A DNA stretch of 64,000 nucleotides from positions 3,038,001 through 3,102,000 of the forward strand of contig NC_007948.1 of the NCBI RefSeq assembly GCF_000013865.1, written 5' to 3'. This stretch comes from Polaromonas sp. JS666. Its GTDB lineage: Bacteria > Pseudomonadota > Gammaproteobacteria > Burkholderiales > Burkholderiaceae_C. The translations under genes were made by a program, and so were the position numbers. Of the stretch, positions 38,776 to 47,363 are shown one piece after another (the first letter of the stretch is position 1; every line of letters starts with the position of its first letter). The notes beneath the pieces were generated by a model. That model was not told the origin of the DNA, ran no database searches, and worked only from the letters and a program-made list of their open reading frames with translations.

Positions 38776-39804
38776 ATGAAGAAACACATCATTGTCGTCA
38801 GCGCGGCCTTGTGCCTGTCGCTGCCCGCATTGGCGCAGCAGCAAATTACCGTCGTCAACTTTGGCGGCGCCAACGCCAATGCGCAGAAAAAAGCCTACTA
38901 CGAGCCCTATGAAAAGGCAGGCACAAAAGTTGTTGCCGTCGAATACAACGGTGAGCAGGCCAAGATCAAGGCCATGGTCGAAACAAAGAAAGTCACCTGG
39001 GACGTTGTCGAGGTCGAAGCGCCCGATGTCCAGCGCGGTTGCGACGAGGGACTGTTTGAAAAAATTGACTTCAGCAAAATCGGCACCAAGGCGGACTTCC
39101 TTCCAGCCGCCGTCACCGAATGCGGTGTGGGCGTTTTCGTCTGGTCCACCGTGATGGCCTGGAACGCGGACAAGGTCAAAACCGCCCCCGCCAGCTGGGC
39201 TGATTTCTGGGATGTCAAGAAGATTCCCGGCAAGCGCGGCATGCGCAAGGGAGCCCGCTACAACCTGGAGTTCGCCCTGATGGCCGACGGTGTCAAACCC
39301 GCCGACGTCTACAAGGTCCTGGCTACCAAGGACGGCGCCGACCGCGCATTTCGCAAGCTGACCGAGCTCAAGCCCAACATCCAGTGGTGGGAAGCCGGCG
39401 CCCAGCCCGCCCAGTTTCTGGTGGCTGGCGACGTGGCACTCAGCACCGTGTACAACGGCCGCATTGACGCCGCCAACCGGGAAGGCCGCAACCTGAAAAT
39501 CTACTGGCCAGGCGGCATTTACGACCTGGACTACTGGGTCATCCCCAAAGGCGCCCCCAACAAGGATGCGTCGATGAAGTTCATCGCCTTCGCCAGCCAG
39601 CCCGCCACGCAGGCCGTGTATGCCCAGAACATTGCCTATGGCCCGGTCAACACCAAGGCCCTGAGCAAGCTCGACAAAAAGGTACTGGACGACTTGCCGA
39701 CATCGCCGGCCAATGCGAAAGAGGCCATCCAGATGAACGTCGGCTTCTGGGCCGATCAGGGTGAGGCGCTTGAAAAACGCTTTGCCGCCTGGGCCACGCA
39801 ATAA
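38776..39804 (+). CDS. Periplasmic polyamine/GABA-type ABC transporter substrate-binding protein
   Basis: 342 residues. A Sec signal peptide (MKKHIIVVSAALCLSLPALA, cleaved before QQQ) precedes a PotD/PotF-like fold (ITVVNFGGANANAQKKAY, GIYDLDYWVIPKGAPN). It delivers substrate to the permeases at 39824-41925. Located directly after the ATPase gene in the gab cluster. Confidence 0.92.
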   Translation: MKKHIIVVSAALCLSLPALAQQQITVVNFGGANANAQKKAYYEPYEKAGTKVVAVEYNGEQAKIKAMVETKKVTWDVVEVEAPDVQRGCDEGLFEKIDFSKIGTKADFLPAAVTECGVGVFVWSTVMAWNADKVKTAPASWADFWDVKKIPGKRGMRKGARYNLEFALMADGVKPADVYKVLATKDGADRAFRKLTELKPNIQWWEAGAQPAQFLVAGDVALSTVYNGRIDAANREGRNLKIYWPGGIYDLDYWVIPKGAPNKDASMKFIAFASQPATQAVYAQNIAYGPVNTKALSKLDKKVLDDLPTSPANAKEAIQMNVGFWADQGEALEKRFAAWATQ

Positions 39805-39823
39805 GCCGCAGGAGCAACACCCC

Positions 39824-41074
39824 ATGAGCAGTATCACCAGCACCGTCCTTCAGGTTGGCGACGCCTGGGCGTTGCGCCGGGCACTGTCGCGCGCCGATGC
39901 CCGCCGAAAATGGCGCGCCTTTGCGCTTACGATGCCCTTGCTGGTGTTTCTGCTGCTGACCTTGCTGATTCCGATTGCCGCCCTGCTGCAGCGCGCCGTT
40001 GAAAACCCCGAGGTCGTGGCAGCCCTGCCGCGGACGGTGCAAAGCCTCAAGGGCTGGAACCCCGAGACCACGCCAGCACCCGCAAGTTACGCGGCGCTGG
40101 TGGAAGACCTGGGCCACCTTTCAGACAGCGCGGATGCCGGTGCGCTGGCGCGGCGGCTCAACTCCGAAGTGGCGGGAGCGCGCTCCCTGGTGATGGGGGC
40201 GTACCGTGCGTTGCCCGTCACCGGTTCTCCGGAGGAGATTCAGGCAAAGCTTCTCCAGCTCGATCAACGCTGGGGAGAACAACCCTTCTGGCAGGCCATC
40301 GCCAAAAACAGCTCTCGCTGGACGCCCGATTATTTGCTCGCTTCGGTCGACCTGCGACGCAGCAGCCAGGGTGCTGTGGAACGCATGCCCGAAGACCAGC
40401 GCGCGTTTGGCACCATCTTGCTACGCACTTTTTACATCAGCTTTGTCGTCACGCTGTTTTGCCTGGTGCTGGCTTACCCGCTGGCCTGGTGGCTGGCGTC
40501 ATTGCCGGCACGCAAAGCGAACCTTCTGATGATTCTGGTGCTGGTGCCCTTCTGGACCTCAATCCTGGTTCGTGTCGCGGCCTGGATCGTTTTGCTGCAA
40601 TCCGAAGGTCTGGTGAACCGCGGGCTGATGGGCATAGGTCTCATCGACAGCCCGCTGCCCCTGTTGTTCAACCGCGCCGGCGTGGTGATTGCCATGGTGC
40701 ACATCCTGCTCCCCTTCATGATTTTGCCGCTGTACAGCGTGATGAAGAACGTGCCCGCGACCTACATTCGCGCCGCGGTCTCATTGGGGAGCGCGCCCCT
40801 GTCAGCGTTCTTTCGTGTGTACGTGCCGCAAACCTATCCCGGCATCAGCGCCGGGGCCTTGCTGGTCTTCATTTTGTCGATTGGCTACTACGTCACCCCC
40901 GCGCTGCTGGGCGGCGCCGACGACCAGATGCTGAGCTATTACATCGCCCGCTACACCAACGTGGAAGTCAACTGGGGCATGGCCTGCGCCCTGGGGGCAC
41001 TGCTGTTGACGGCCACCATGATTCTTTACGGCGTTTACCGGCGCATCGGCAAATCCGAACTCAACCTCGGTTGA
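39824..41074 (+). CDS. ABC transporter permease (PotB type) with enlarged first periplasmic region
   Basis: 416 residues from the ATG at 39824, with a GGAG ribosome site. The first membrane segment (FALTMPLLVFLLLTLLIPI) is followed by about 160 residues of likely periplasmic sequence, longer than in classical PotB, before the five-helix permease core. The EAA-type loop is RAAVSLGSAPLSAFFRVYVPQTYPG. It pairs with the next permease. Confidence 0.9.
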   Translation: MSSITSTVLQVGDAWALRRALSRADARRKWRAFALTMPLLVFLLLTLLIPIAALLQRAVENPEVVAALPRTVQSLKGWNPETTPAPASYAALVEDLGHLSDSADAGALARRLNSEVAGARSLVMGAYRALPVTGSPEEIQAKLLQLDQRWGEQPFWQAIAKNSSRWTPDYLLASVDLRRSSQGAVERMPEDQRAFGTILLRTFYISFVVTLFCLVLAYPLAWWLASLPARKANLLMILVLVPFWTSILVRVAAWIVLLQSEGLVNRGLMGIGLIDSPLPLLFNRAGVVIAMVHILLPFMILPLYSVMKNVPATYIRAAVSLGSAPLSAFFRVYVPQTYPGISAGALLVFILSIGYYVTPALLGGADDQMLSYYIARYTNVEVNWGMACALGALLLTATMILYGVYRRIGKSELNLG

Positions 41075-41100
41075 TATCCTCTTACAGGCGTCAATACATC

Positions 41101-41925
41101 ATGTTCAAAATCAAAGGGCCAGTGTTCCCGCGCTATGCCACCTTGTCGGACAAGGCCGGCTGGTGGCTGCTGCGCGCCGCCTGCGTTGCCACACTCGCCT
41201 TCCTGCTGGCACCCGTGCTGGTCATGGTGCCGCTGTCATTTTCTGACAGCTCTTTTTTGACTTACCCCATACCGGGCTGGTCATTGAAGTGGTATCGCAA
41301 CCTGCTGGAGTCGCCGGAGTGGGTAAGGGCCGCCAAAAACAGTTTCATCGTGGCACCCGCCGCAACCGTGATTGCCACTGCGCTGGGCACGCTGGCCGCC
41401 GTGGGTCTGTCCAGAACCAACTTTCGCTTTAAAAGCCTGCTCATGGGCATTCTCATCGCGCCCATGGTGGTTCCGATTGTGGTGGTGGGTGTCGCGACCT
41501 ACCTGTACTTTGCACCGCTTGGCCTCACAGACAGCTACATCGGACTGATCGCCGTACACGCCGCGCTGGGAGCCCCTTTTGTCCTGACCACGGTGCTGGC
41601 GACCCTGTCGGGCTTCAACCATAACCTGGTGCGCGCCTCACTGAGCCTGGGTGAGACGCCGGTCAATACATTTTTCAGGATCACCTTGCCGGTCATTGCG
41701 CCCGGTGTCATCTCGGGTGCGCTGTTCGCGTTTGCCACCTCGTTTGATGAAGTGGTCGTCACACTTTTTCTGGCTGGCGCCGAACAGGTAACACTACCCA
41801 GGCAAATGTTCACCGGCATCCGTGAAAACATCTCGCCCACGATCGCAGCCGTGGCAACCCTGCTTATTTTGTTCACCACCACCTTGCTCGTGCTGCTGGA
41901 ATGGCTACGCGGACGCCGGAGCTGA
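41101..41925 (+). CDS. ABC transporter permease (PotC type)
   Basis: 274 residues from the ATG at 41101. Six predicted membrane segments and the EAA loop VRASLSLGETPVNTFFRITLPVIAPG mark a PotC-like permease. It completes the importer ATPase-binding protein-permease-permease. A 295-base gap follows before gabD, which holds no recognised gene. Confidence 0.92.
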   Translation: MFKIKGPVFPRYATLSDKAGWWLLRAACVATLAFLLAPVLVMVPLSFSDSSFLTYPIPGWSLKWYRNLLESPEWVRAAKNSFIVAPAATVIATALGTLAAVGLSRTNFRFKSLLMGILIAPMVVPIVVVGVATYLYFAPLGLTDSYIGLIAVHAALGAPFVLTTVLATLSGFNHNLVRASLSLGETPVNTFFRITLPVIAPGVISGALFAFATSFDEVVVTLFLAGAEQVTLPRQMFTGIRENISPTIAAVATLLILFTTTLLVLLEWLRGRRS

Positions 41926-42220
41926 GAAGACTCTTCGTGCTGGCTTACTTCTCGCTGCGGCAGGGCAAATGGCTAGGCACGGAAAGAGGCATGTCTCAAA
42001 CCTTTCCCCCGCCAACAGCGAACGCAGGTCTGCGGCGTAGAGTACCCGGGTGATCTGGCACTGGTGCGCAACATGGTGCTCGATCGCAGGATCACCCGGA
42101 TTGCGAAATGGGAACAACCCCCCCCTGGGGCGTCGAAAAAGACCCGAAAAACCGTCTGACCTGAAACCGGTCAAAATCGTCCTATCACCCGACAACACCC
42201 CTTTTGCAGGAAATTTACCC

Positions 42221-43699
42221 ATGGACATGAAAACCTCCCCCATCTCCCTTCTCAAAGACCCGAGCCTTTTCAAGACCGACGCCCTGATCAACGGCCAATG
42301 GGTGGCGGGTGGCTCGCGTTTCGACGTCAACGACCCCTCCAATGGGCAAAAACTCGCCGACGTGGCGAACCTCGGGTCGCAAGACGCCGAGGCGGCGATT
42401 GCCGCGGCCAACGCGGCCTGGCCCGCCTGGCGCAGCAAAACCGGCAAGGAGCGCCACGCCATTTTGATGAAGTGGTACCAGTTGCTGATGGCCAACCAGG
42501 AAGACCTGGGCCGCATCATGACCGCCGAGCAGGGCAAGCCTTTTGCCGAGGCCAAGGGCGAAGTGGCCTATGGCGCGAGCTTTGTCGAGTGGTTTGCCGA
42601 AGAAGCCAAGCGCGTCAACGGCGAGACCCTGCCCCAGTTTGACAACAACCGCCGCCTGATGGTCATCAAGCAGCCCATCGGTGTGTGCGCCGCCATCACA
42701 CCATGGAACTTCCCGCTGGCCATGATCACCCGCAAGGTCGCCCCGGCCCTGGCCGCAGGCTGCCCGGTGGTCATCAAGCCCGCCGAGCTCACGCCGCTGA
42801 CCGCGCTGGCGGCCGCCGAACTGGCCGTGCGCGCCGGCATCCCGGCGGGTGTGCTCAATGTGCTCACCGCCGACAGCGCCAACAGCATTGCGGTGGGCAA
42901 GGTGTTCTGCGCCAGCGACGTGGTGCGCCACATCAGCTTCACCGGCTCCACCGAAGTCGGCCGTATCCTGATGGCCCAGAGTGCCCCGTCCGTCAAGAAG
43001 CTCTCCCTGGAGCTGGGCGGCAACGCACCCTTCATCGTGTTTGACGATGCAGACATTGACTCGGCTGTCGAAGGCGCGATGGCCAGCAAGTACCGCAACG
43101 CCGGCCAGACCTGCGTCTGCGCCAACCGCATCTATGTGCAGGACGGTGTCTATGACCAGTTCGTCGAAAAATTCGCCGCCAAGGTCAAGCTGCTCAAGGT
43201 CGGCAACGGTTTTGAAGACGGCGTGGTGCAAGGCCCGCTGATTGAAGACTCCGCCGTAGACAAGGTGCAGCGCCATGTGGCCGACGCCCTGGCCAAGGGT
43301 GGCAAACTGCAGGCAGGCGGCCACAAGCTGCAGGGCCAGTTTTTCGAGCCGACCGTGATCTCTGAAGCTACTGCCGACATGCTCTGCGCCCGGGAGGAAA
43401 CCTTTGGCCCGTTTGCGCCGGTGTTCCGCTTCAAGGCCGAACAGGAAGCCATTGACGCGGCCAACAACACCGAGTTTGGCCTGGCCAGCTACTTCTACAG
43501 CCGCGACATCGGCCGCATCTACCGTGTGGCAGAAGCACTGGAATATGGGATGGTCGGCATCAACGCCGGCGTGATCGCGACGGAACACGTGCCCTTTGGC
43601 GGCGTCAAGCAGTCGGGCCTGGGCCGCGAGGGCTCCAGCCACGGCATGGAAGAGTACGTGGAGATGAAGTACCTGTGCCTCGGGGACATCCTCAAATAA
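42221..43699 (+). CDS. gabD: Succinate-semialdehyde dehydrogenase (NADP+)
   Basis: 492 residues from the ATG at 42221, with AGGA about 10 bases upstream; the frame is open to 42050. It oxidises succinic semialdehyde to succinate, completing GABA breakdown. The aldehyde dehydrogenase motifs are ITPWNFPLAMITRK, FTGSTEVGRILM, the general base Glu in LELGGNAPF and the nucleophilic Cys in NAGQTCVCANRIYV, which is near identical to E. coli GabD. Confidence 0.94.
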   Translation: MDMKTSPISLLKDPSLFKTDALINGQWVAGGSRFDVNDPSNGQKLADVANLGSQDAEAAIAAANAAWPAWRSKTGKERHAILMKWYQLLMANQEDLGRIMTAEQGKPFAEAKGEVAYGASFVEWFAEEAKRVNGETLPQFDNNRRLMVIKQPIGVCAAITPWNFPLAMITRKVAPALAAGCPVVIKPAELTPLTALAAAELAVRAGIPAGVLNVLTADSANSIAVGKVFCASDVVRHISFTGSTEVGRILMAQSAPSVKKLSLELGGNAPFIVFDDADIDSAVEGAMASKYRNAGQTCVCANRIYVQDGVYDQFVEKFAAKVKLLKVGNGFEDGVVQGPLIEDSAVDKVQRHVADALAKGGKLQAGGHKLQGQFFEPTVISEATADMLCAREETFGPFAPVFRFKAEQEAIDAANNTEFGLASYFYSRDIGRIYRVAEALEYGMVGINAGVIATEHVPFGGVKQSGLGREGSSHGMEEYVEMKYLCLGDILK

Positions 43700-43904
43700 T
43701 CAAATAGTTAAATAGGAATAAGAAGGCGGCAAAGCGGCGGCTTGTGCGCCGCATTGGCCGCCCTGCAGGGCGGGGCCTGCCTGCGGCCTTGAACCCCGGT
43801 AGCCGCGCAGCATCATTCGGTCGCAGGCCTTTCGGCAGGCCTCGCCCTTGTCGACGCATCGCAGTACCATGGCTTATTGCGTGCTCCTGCTGAATGCGAC
43901 GGCA

Positions 43905-45395
43905 ATGGAAATCGAACTCAAGCTGCGTTTGCCCCCGTCTGCGCTCGATGCGCTGCGGGCCGATCCACTGCTGGCGCCCGTCCGTGCGACCCACAAGCAG
44001 CTCGACAACATCTACTTCGACACACCGCAGCGCAGACTGGCGCGCGCCGGCATCGCGCTGCGCCTGCGTCGCGACGGCAGGCGCTGGCTGCAGACTGTCA
44101 AGGGCGGCAGTAACAGCCAGGCCGGCTTGCACCAGCGCGAAGAAATCGAGTTCAGCGTGGCTGGCCCGGCCCTCGAATGGAAGCCGCTGGCTGGCACGGC
44201 TTTCGAGCCCGTCCTCAAACCGCTGAAGAACCAGCTGGATGTCCAATTTCGAACCCGCTTCAAGCGCGAGATCCGGCAGCTGCGCGGGGCTACGGGCGCG
44301 GAGATCGAGCTGGCCATCGATCAGGGGGAAATTCTTGCCGGCAGCCATAGTGAGCCCCTGTGCGAAGTAGAGATGGAGCTCCTCAACGGTTCAGTCGATG
44401 ACCTGTTCACGCTGGCCCTGCAGTTGGCCGAACGCCACCCGCTGGTACTGGATAGCCGCAGCAAGGCAGAGCGCGGCAGCCGGTTGGCCCAAGGCGCGCC
44501 GCTGGCACCGCCCGTCAAGGCAGCCATGCCGCAGTTGCCCCCGGATGCCGGCGCACAAACAGTGGCACGCCTGGCCATTGAAGAATGCCTCGCCCACTGG
44601 CAGGCCAACGAAGCAGGCTTTCTGGCTCAACCCGGCAACAGCGAATACCTGCACCAGGTACGCGTCGCGGTGCGGCGCTTGCGTGTGGCCTGCGGTCCGC
44701 TGGCCCGTGCAGCCCACTGGCGCAATGAAGCGCTCACACCGGCTAGAAGCAGCCTGCGCGAGCTGGGCCAGCGGTTGGGCGCGGCGCGTGATTGGGATGT
44801 GTTCATCGAAGAAACCTGGCCACAGCTGGCCAGCCACCTGAACGACGCTGCAGCGCGTCAAGCCCTGCAGGAGACTGCAGAGCTGCTGCGTGACACCGCC
44901 CGCCTGCAGGCCCGGGCTGCATTGGAAGGGCGAGAGACCCAGCGCCTGTTGCTGCAACTGGGCCGATGCCTGGCGCGACCGGACGATGCCGCCACCCATT
45001 CACCGGACGATCTCACAGCCCGGCTGGACCAACTCGACCACACGCTGCGGCGGGCGTTGCCCAGGCTTGCACGCCTGAGCCCGGCGCGTCTGCACCGCTT
45101 GCGCATCGCGGCCAAGAAGCTGCGCTATCTGACCGAGTTCGTCGGCAGCCGCTACAACCTCGGCGCCGTCGACGACTGGCTGGCGTGGCTGAAGCACGCG
45201 CAAACCATCTTCGGCGGGCGCAACGACCAGGTGGTGGCGCAAACACGAATCGAGGCCCTGTGCGCCAGCGCGGAGCCCCCATCAAACAAGGCCCATCACG
45301 CGCTCCTGGCGGCGCTGCGCAAACAGCCTCTGCCCGATCTCTGCCTGCCGCCGCTTCCCGAGGCTTATTGGCGGAAGAAAACGGCCTCCCCATAA
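43905..45395 (+). CDS. CYTH and CHAD domain protein
   Basis: 496 residues from the ATG at 43905; an earlier in-frame ATG at 43869 gives an N-terminus without homology. The CYTH (triphosphate tunnel metalloenzyme) domain opens with the signature MEIELKLRL and has the alternating charged strands (CEVEMELLNG). The C-terminal CHAD domain has conserved His and Arg residues (LHQVRVAVRRLRVA, RLHRLRIAAKKLRYL) and is known to bind polyphosphate. Such fusions are linked to inorganic triphosphatase and polyphosphate metabolism. Confidence 0.9.
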   Translation: MEIELKLRLPPSALDALRADPLLAPVRATHKQLDNIYFDTPQRRLARAGIALRLRRDGRRWLQTVKGGSNSQAGLHQREEIEFSVAGPALEWKPLAGTAFEPVLKPLKNQLDVQFRTRFKREIRQLRGATGAEIELAIDQGEILAGSHSEPLCEVEMELLNGSVDDLFTLALQLAERHPLVLDSRSKAERGSRLAQGAPLAPPVKAAMPQLPPDAGAQTVARLAIEECLAHWQANEAGFLAQPGNSEYLHQVRVAVRRLRVACGPLARAAHWRNEALTPARSSLRELGQRLGAARDWDVFIEETWPQLASHLNDAAARQALQETAELLRDTARLQARAALEGRETQRLLLQLGRCLARPDDAATHSPDDLTARLDQLDHTLRRALPRLARLSPARLHRLRIAAKKLRYLTEFVGSRYNLGAVDDWLAWLKHAQTIFGGRNDQVVAQTRIEALCASAEPPSNKAHHALLAALRKQPLPDLCLPPLPEAYWRKKTASP

Positions 45396-46019
45396 CAGGA
45401 CTCACCAAGCGGGTGTAGTTCAATGCCAGAACTGAGCCCTCCTCTATAAATGGCATTTTTTAATAACTACCTACGCCCAAACCTGCGCCACGTGAAGCGC
45501 AACGCTCGCTCGATTTCAGGCGCCCGGATTGATTGGCCTTGGCAAACTATTCCTTAGCCATCTCCCACTTTGAGCGCGCTACGGTAACGCCATTCGCAAC
45601 CCCGACGACACGCCCCACCCCCGAAGACATCGGCGCCACCTTCCAGGTCAGCTTGTCCCTGGACTTGCCTGCCTACAAACCGAAACCGGCGATTGGCCCG
45701 CTGCAGCACGGCCTCTTTGTGATCAGCGGCCAAGTTGCGGCCGGCCAATGGTCCCTTATCCCCAACACGTCGCCCACCAAGAGGCCCACCGGGACAGACG
45801 GCCGGCCGCTGAACCAAATAACCGCCGAAGCGAGGGAATGCGCACATACCCGCGATCAAGAAATGTGACTGCAATGCGTTCCGGTCAAAGACAAACTGAT
45901 CCAAATTGGACTGAACCCCGCGGACTGCATCACCAACCCAACGCCGGTCTCTTGCACACCACGGTGAGGCAACCGTACCGCTTTTTTCAGCCCGGCTTGC
46001 CGGCCCTGCTCATCTCACT
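45396..46019. other. Gap without a recognised gene
   Basis: No gene could be recognised in these 624 bases. One open frame on each strand overlaps here (45533-45868 plus, 111 codons; 45554-45904 minus, 116 codons), but neither shows domain motifs, signal peptide or a convincing ribosome site. Composition is more mixed than the neighbours. It may be remnant DNA or the downstream region of the cupin operon. Confidence 0.4.
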
Positions 46020-46424
46020 TCACTTCACGAGTTCCAGGACCTCACCCTTCTTCTTTTTGATGAGCACCACCAGGAACTTTGCGGGCTGGGTGGTGCTGGC
46101 ATTGCGGCCAACGGTGTGAATGTCATTGGGGCCTTCATAAAAAGTCTGCCCCGGTGTCAGCGTGACTTCTTTGCCGCCCTTGACCTGCATCACGATGGAG
46201 CCTTCGAGCACGTAGATAAAACCGTGTGCGCGGTGGCGGTGCACAGGGTCGGCAGCGCCGGGAGCGTAGTCCACGGTGATGACCAGGCCTTCCTTGCCGG
46301 GCAGATCGGAAAGATCTTTTGACATGAGCGGCGCGACGCTGACGCCGTCGATGCCGCTGGCCAAGGCTTGCTGGGCGAGCAAGGCGCTTGCCGCCAGAAA
46401 CAGGGGTATACAGATTTTCTTCAT
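46020..46424 (-). CDS. Secreted cupin-domain protein
   Basis: 134 residues from the ATG at 46424 (MKKICIPLFLAASALLAQQALA signal peptide, likely cleaved before SGI). The small cupin has the metal-site motif DPVHRHRAHGFIYVLEGS and the second motif PGQTFYEGPNDIHTVGRN, with the expected His and Glu. It ends with a Lys-rich tail. It lies 109 bases downstream of ahpD-1 and may share its ECF41-type promoter. Function is unknown; related proteins are predicted periplasmic dioxygenase-like cupins. Confidence 0.85.
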   Translation of the reverse strand: MKKICIPLFLAASALLAQQALASGIDGVSVAPLMSKDLSDLPGKEGLVITVDYAPGAADPVHRHRAHGFIYVLEGSIVMQVKGGKEVTLTPGQTFYEGPNDIHTVGRNASTTQPAKFLVVLIKKKKGEVLELVK

Positions 46425-46533
46425 GGTTTGACTCTTCAAGTTTGTTGGCGAGACCGGGCCCACGCGCAGGCACGCGAGCCCGCTCCCGACGGGATGAATT
46501 TCAGATGCCGGGTTGCGGATCAAGGGATTCCGG

Positions 46534-46992
46534 TCACTCCAGCGGCTTGCCGGACGGCGGTTGCCGCATGCCCACCGCCATGCGGTTCCAGGCGTTGATC
46601 AGCGCGGCCACCCAGGTGAGTTCGACAATTTCCTGCTCGCTGAACTGACCCTGCAGCGCCGTGAAAGCGGTGTCGTGGTCGCCATGCTCGCCGGCGAGCC
46701 GGGTCATCGTTTCGGCCCAGGCCAGTGCGGCGCGCTCACGCTCGCTGTAAAAGCCGACTTCGCGCCAGGTCGAAAGGCTGTTGATGCGTTGCCAGGTTTC
46801 CCCGTGCTTGCGCAGATCGCGCGCATGCATGTCGACGCAAAAGGCGCAGCCGTTGATTTGCGACACACGGCTCTGCACCAGTTCGATGAGGGGCATGCCC
46901 AGGGTGGAGGTGGCGGTTACGGCACCCACGCTGGCCATGGCCTGGTAGGCCTTGGGTGCGAGTTGGGTCCAGGGGAGTCGAGCTTCGGTCAT
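46534..46992 (-). CDS. AhpD/carboxymuconolactone decarboxylase family protein (copy 1)
   Basis: 152 residues. The redox motif is INGCAFCVDMHARDLRKHGE with Cys-x-x-Cys and a nearby His, as in AhpD-type alkylhydroperoxidases. It is a close paralogue of 48315-48773: both share PKAYQAM, CAFC-DMHARDLRKHGETWQ and INSLSTWRE. An ECF41-like promoter with one mismatch (TGTCACA-N16-CGCC) lies 51 bases upstream. It is typical of the COE group of ECF41-controlled genes. Confidence 0.9.
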   Translation of the reverse strand: MTEARLPWTQLAPKAYQAMASVGAVTATSTLGMPLIELVQSRVSQINGCAFCVDMHARDLRKHGETWQRINSLSTWREVGFYSERERAALAWAETMTRLAGEHGDHDTAFTALQGQFSEQEIVELTWVAALINAWNRMAVGMRQPPSGKPLE

Positions 46993-47043
46993 GTGTTTCC
47001 TTCGGGTTTAAGTGACTCGGAATTGAGATTCACATACCTACAA

Positions 47044-47070
47044 GGCGGCTGTCAGTGCCGTTTTGTGACA
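47044..47070 (-). promoter_or_regulatory. ECF41-type promoter for ahpD-1 (one mismatch)
   Basis: On the minus strand TGTCACA (47070-47064), a 16-base spacer, and CGCC (47047-47044) in place of CGTC. The spacer differs from the other three copies, which end in TCAAA. It lies 51 bases before the ahpD-1 start codon. Confidence 0.65.
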
Positions 47071-47130
47071 CAAACTGCCCTGCCTGCTGAAATTTCAGCG
47101 ACTTTTTTCAGAAAAACGTTTTTTCAGCAG

Positions 47131-47222
47131 TTCAGGATGCAACCGGCTGCGCGAGCTTGTCGGGGTGCACTGGCAGGGATGCGCACCATGCGTTCGCCGT
47201 TGGTCTTAAAAGACTGCACCTT
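47131..47222 (-). pseudogene. Degenerate 3' end of a second ECF41 sigma factor gene
   Basis: Reading the minus strand from 47222 gives VQSFKTNGERMVRI, which aligns with AQSLETDGERIVRI near the end of the intact sigma factor (9 of 14 identical). After a net shift of frame it reads HPDKLAQPVAS and stops at 47133-47131, matching the family NPDKLA motif. No earlier sigma sequence was found before 47364. This is a remnant, located upstream of ahpD-1 in the same order as sigma-ahpD on the other strand. Confidence 0.65.
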
Positions 47223-47327
47223 GTGATCGCTGCCAGCGCCGCGAGATTGCGGACCCATGCTGCCATTGCACATACCGGTAGGAGAGCGTAAAAAGGTCTA
47301 TTCAACTTGCATTTGAAATGGCGTCGC

Positions 47328-47354
47328 TGTCACAAGACGGTGGCGTCAAACGTC
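47328..47354 (+). promoter_or_regulatory. ECF41 promoter of the sigma factor gene
   Basis: TGTCACA (47328-47334), exactly 16 bases, CGTC (47351-47354). This is the published ECF41 consensus and implies autoregulation. The -10 element lies only 9 bases before the ATG, so the message is leaderless or nearly so. Confidence 0.8.
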
Positions 47355-47363
47355 TAGGTAGCT

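Noticed and set aside
42029..42163. Short plus-strand frame reading VEYPGDLALVRNMVLDRRITRI between the last permease and gabD
   Set aside because: It looks protein-like, but has no start codon or ribosome site and matches no family I recognise; kept only as a possible fragment.
43758..43773. Perfect 16-base GC palindrome downstream of gabD
   Set aside because: No loop and no T-run, so not a terminator; could easily occur by chance in such GC-rich DNA.
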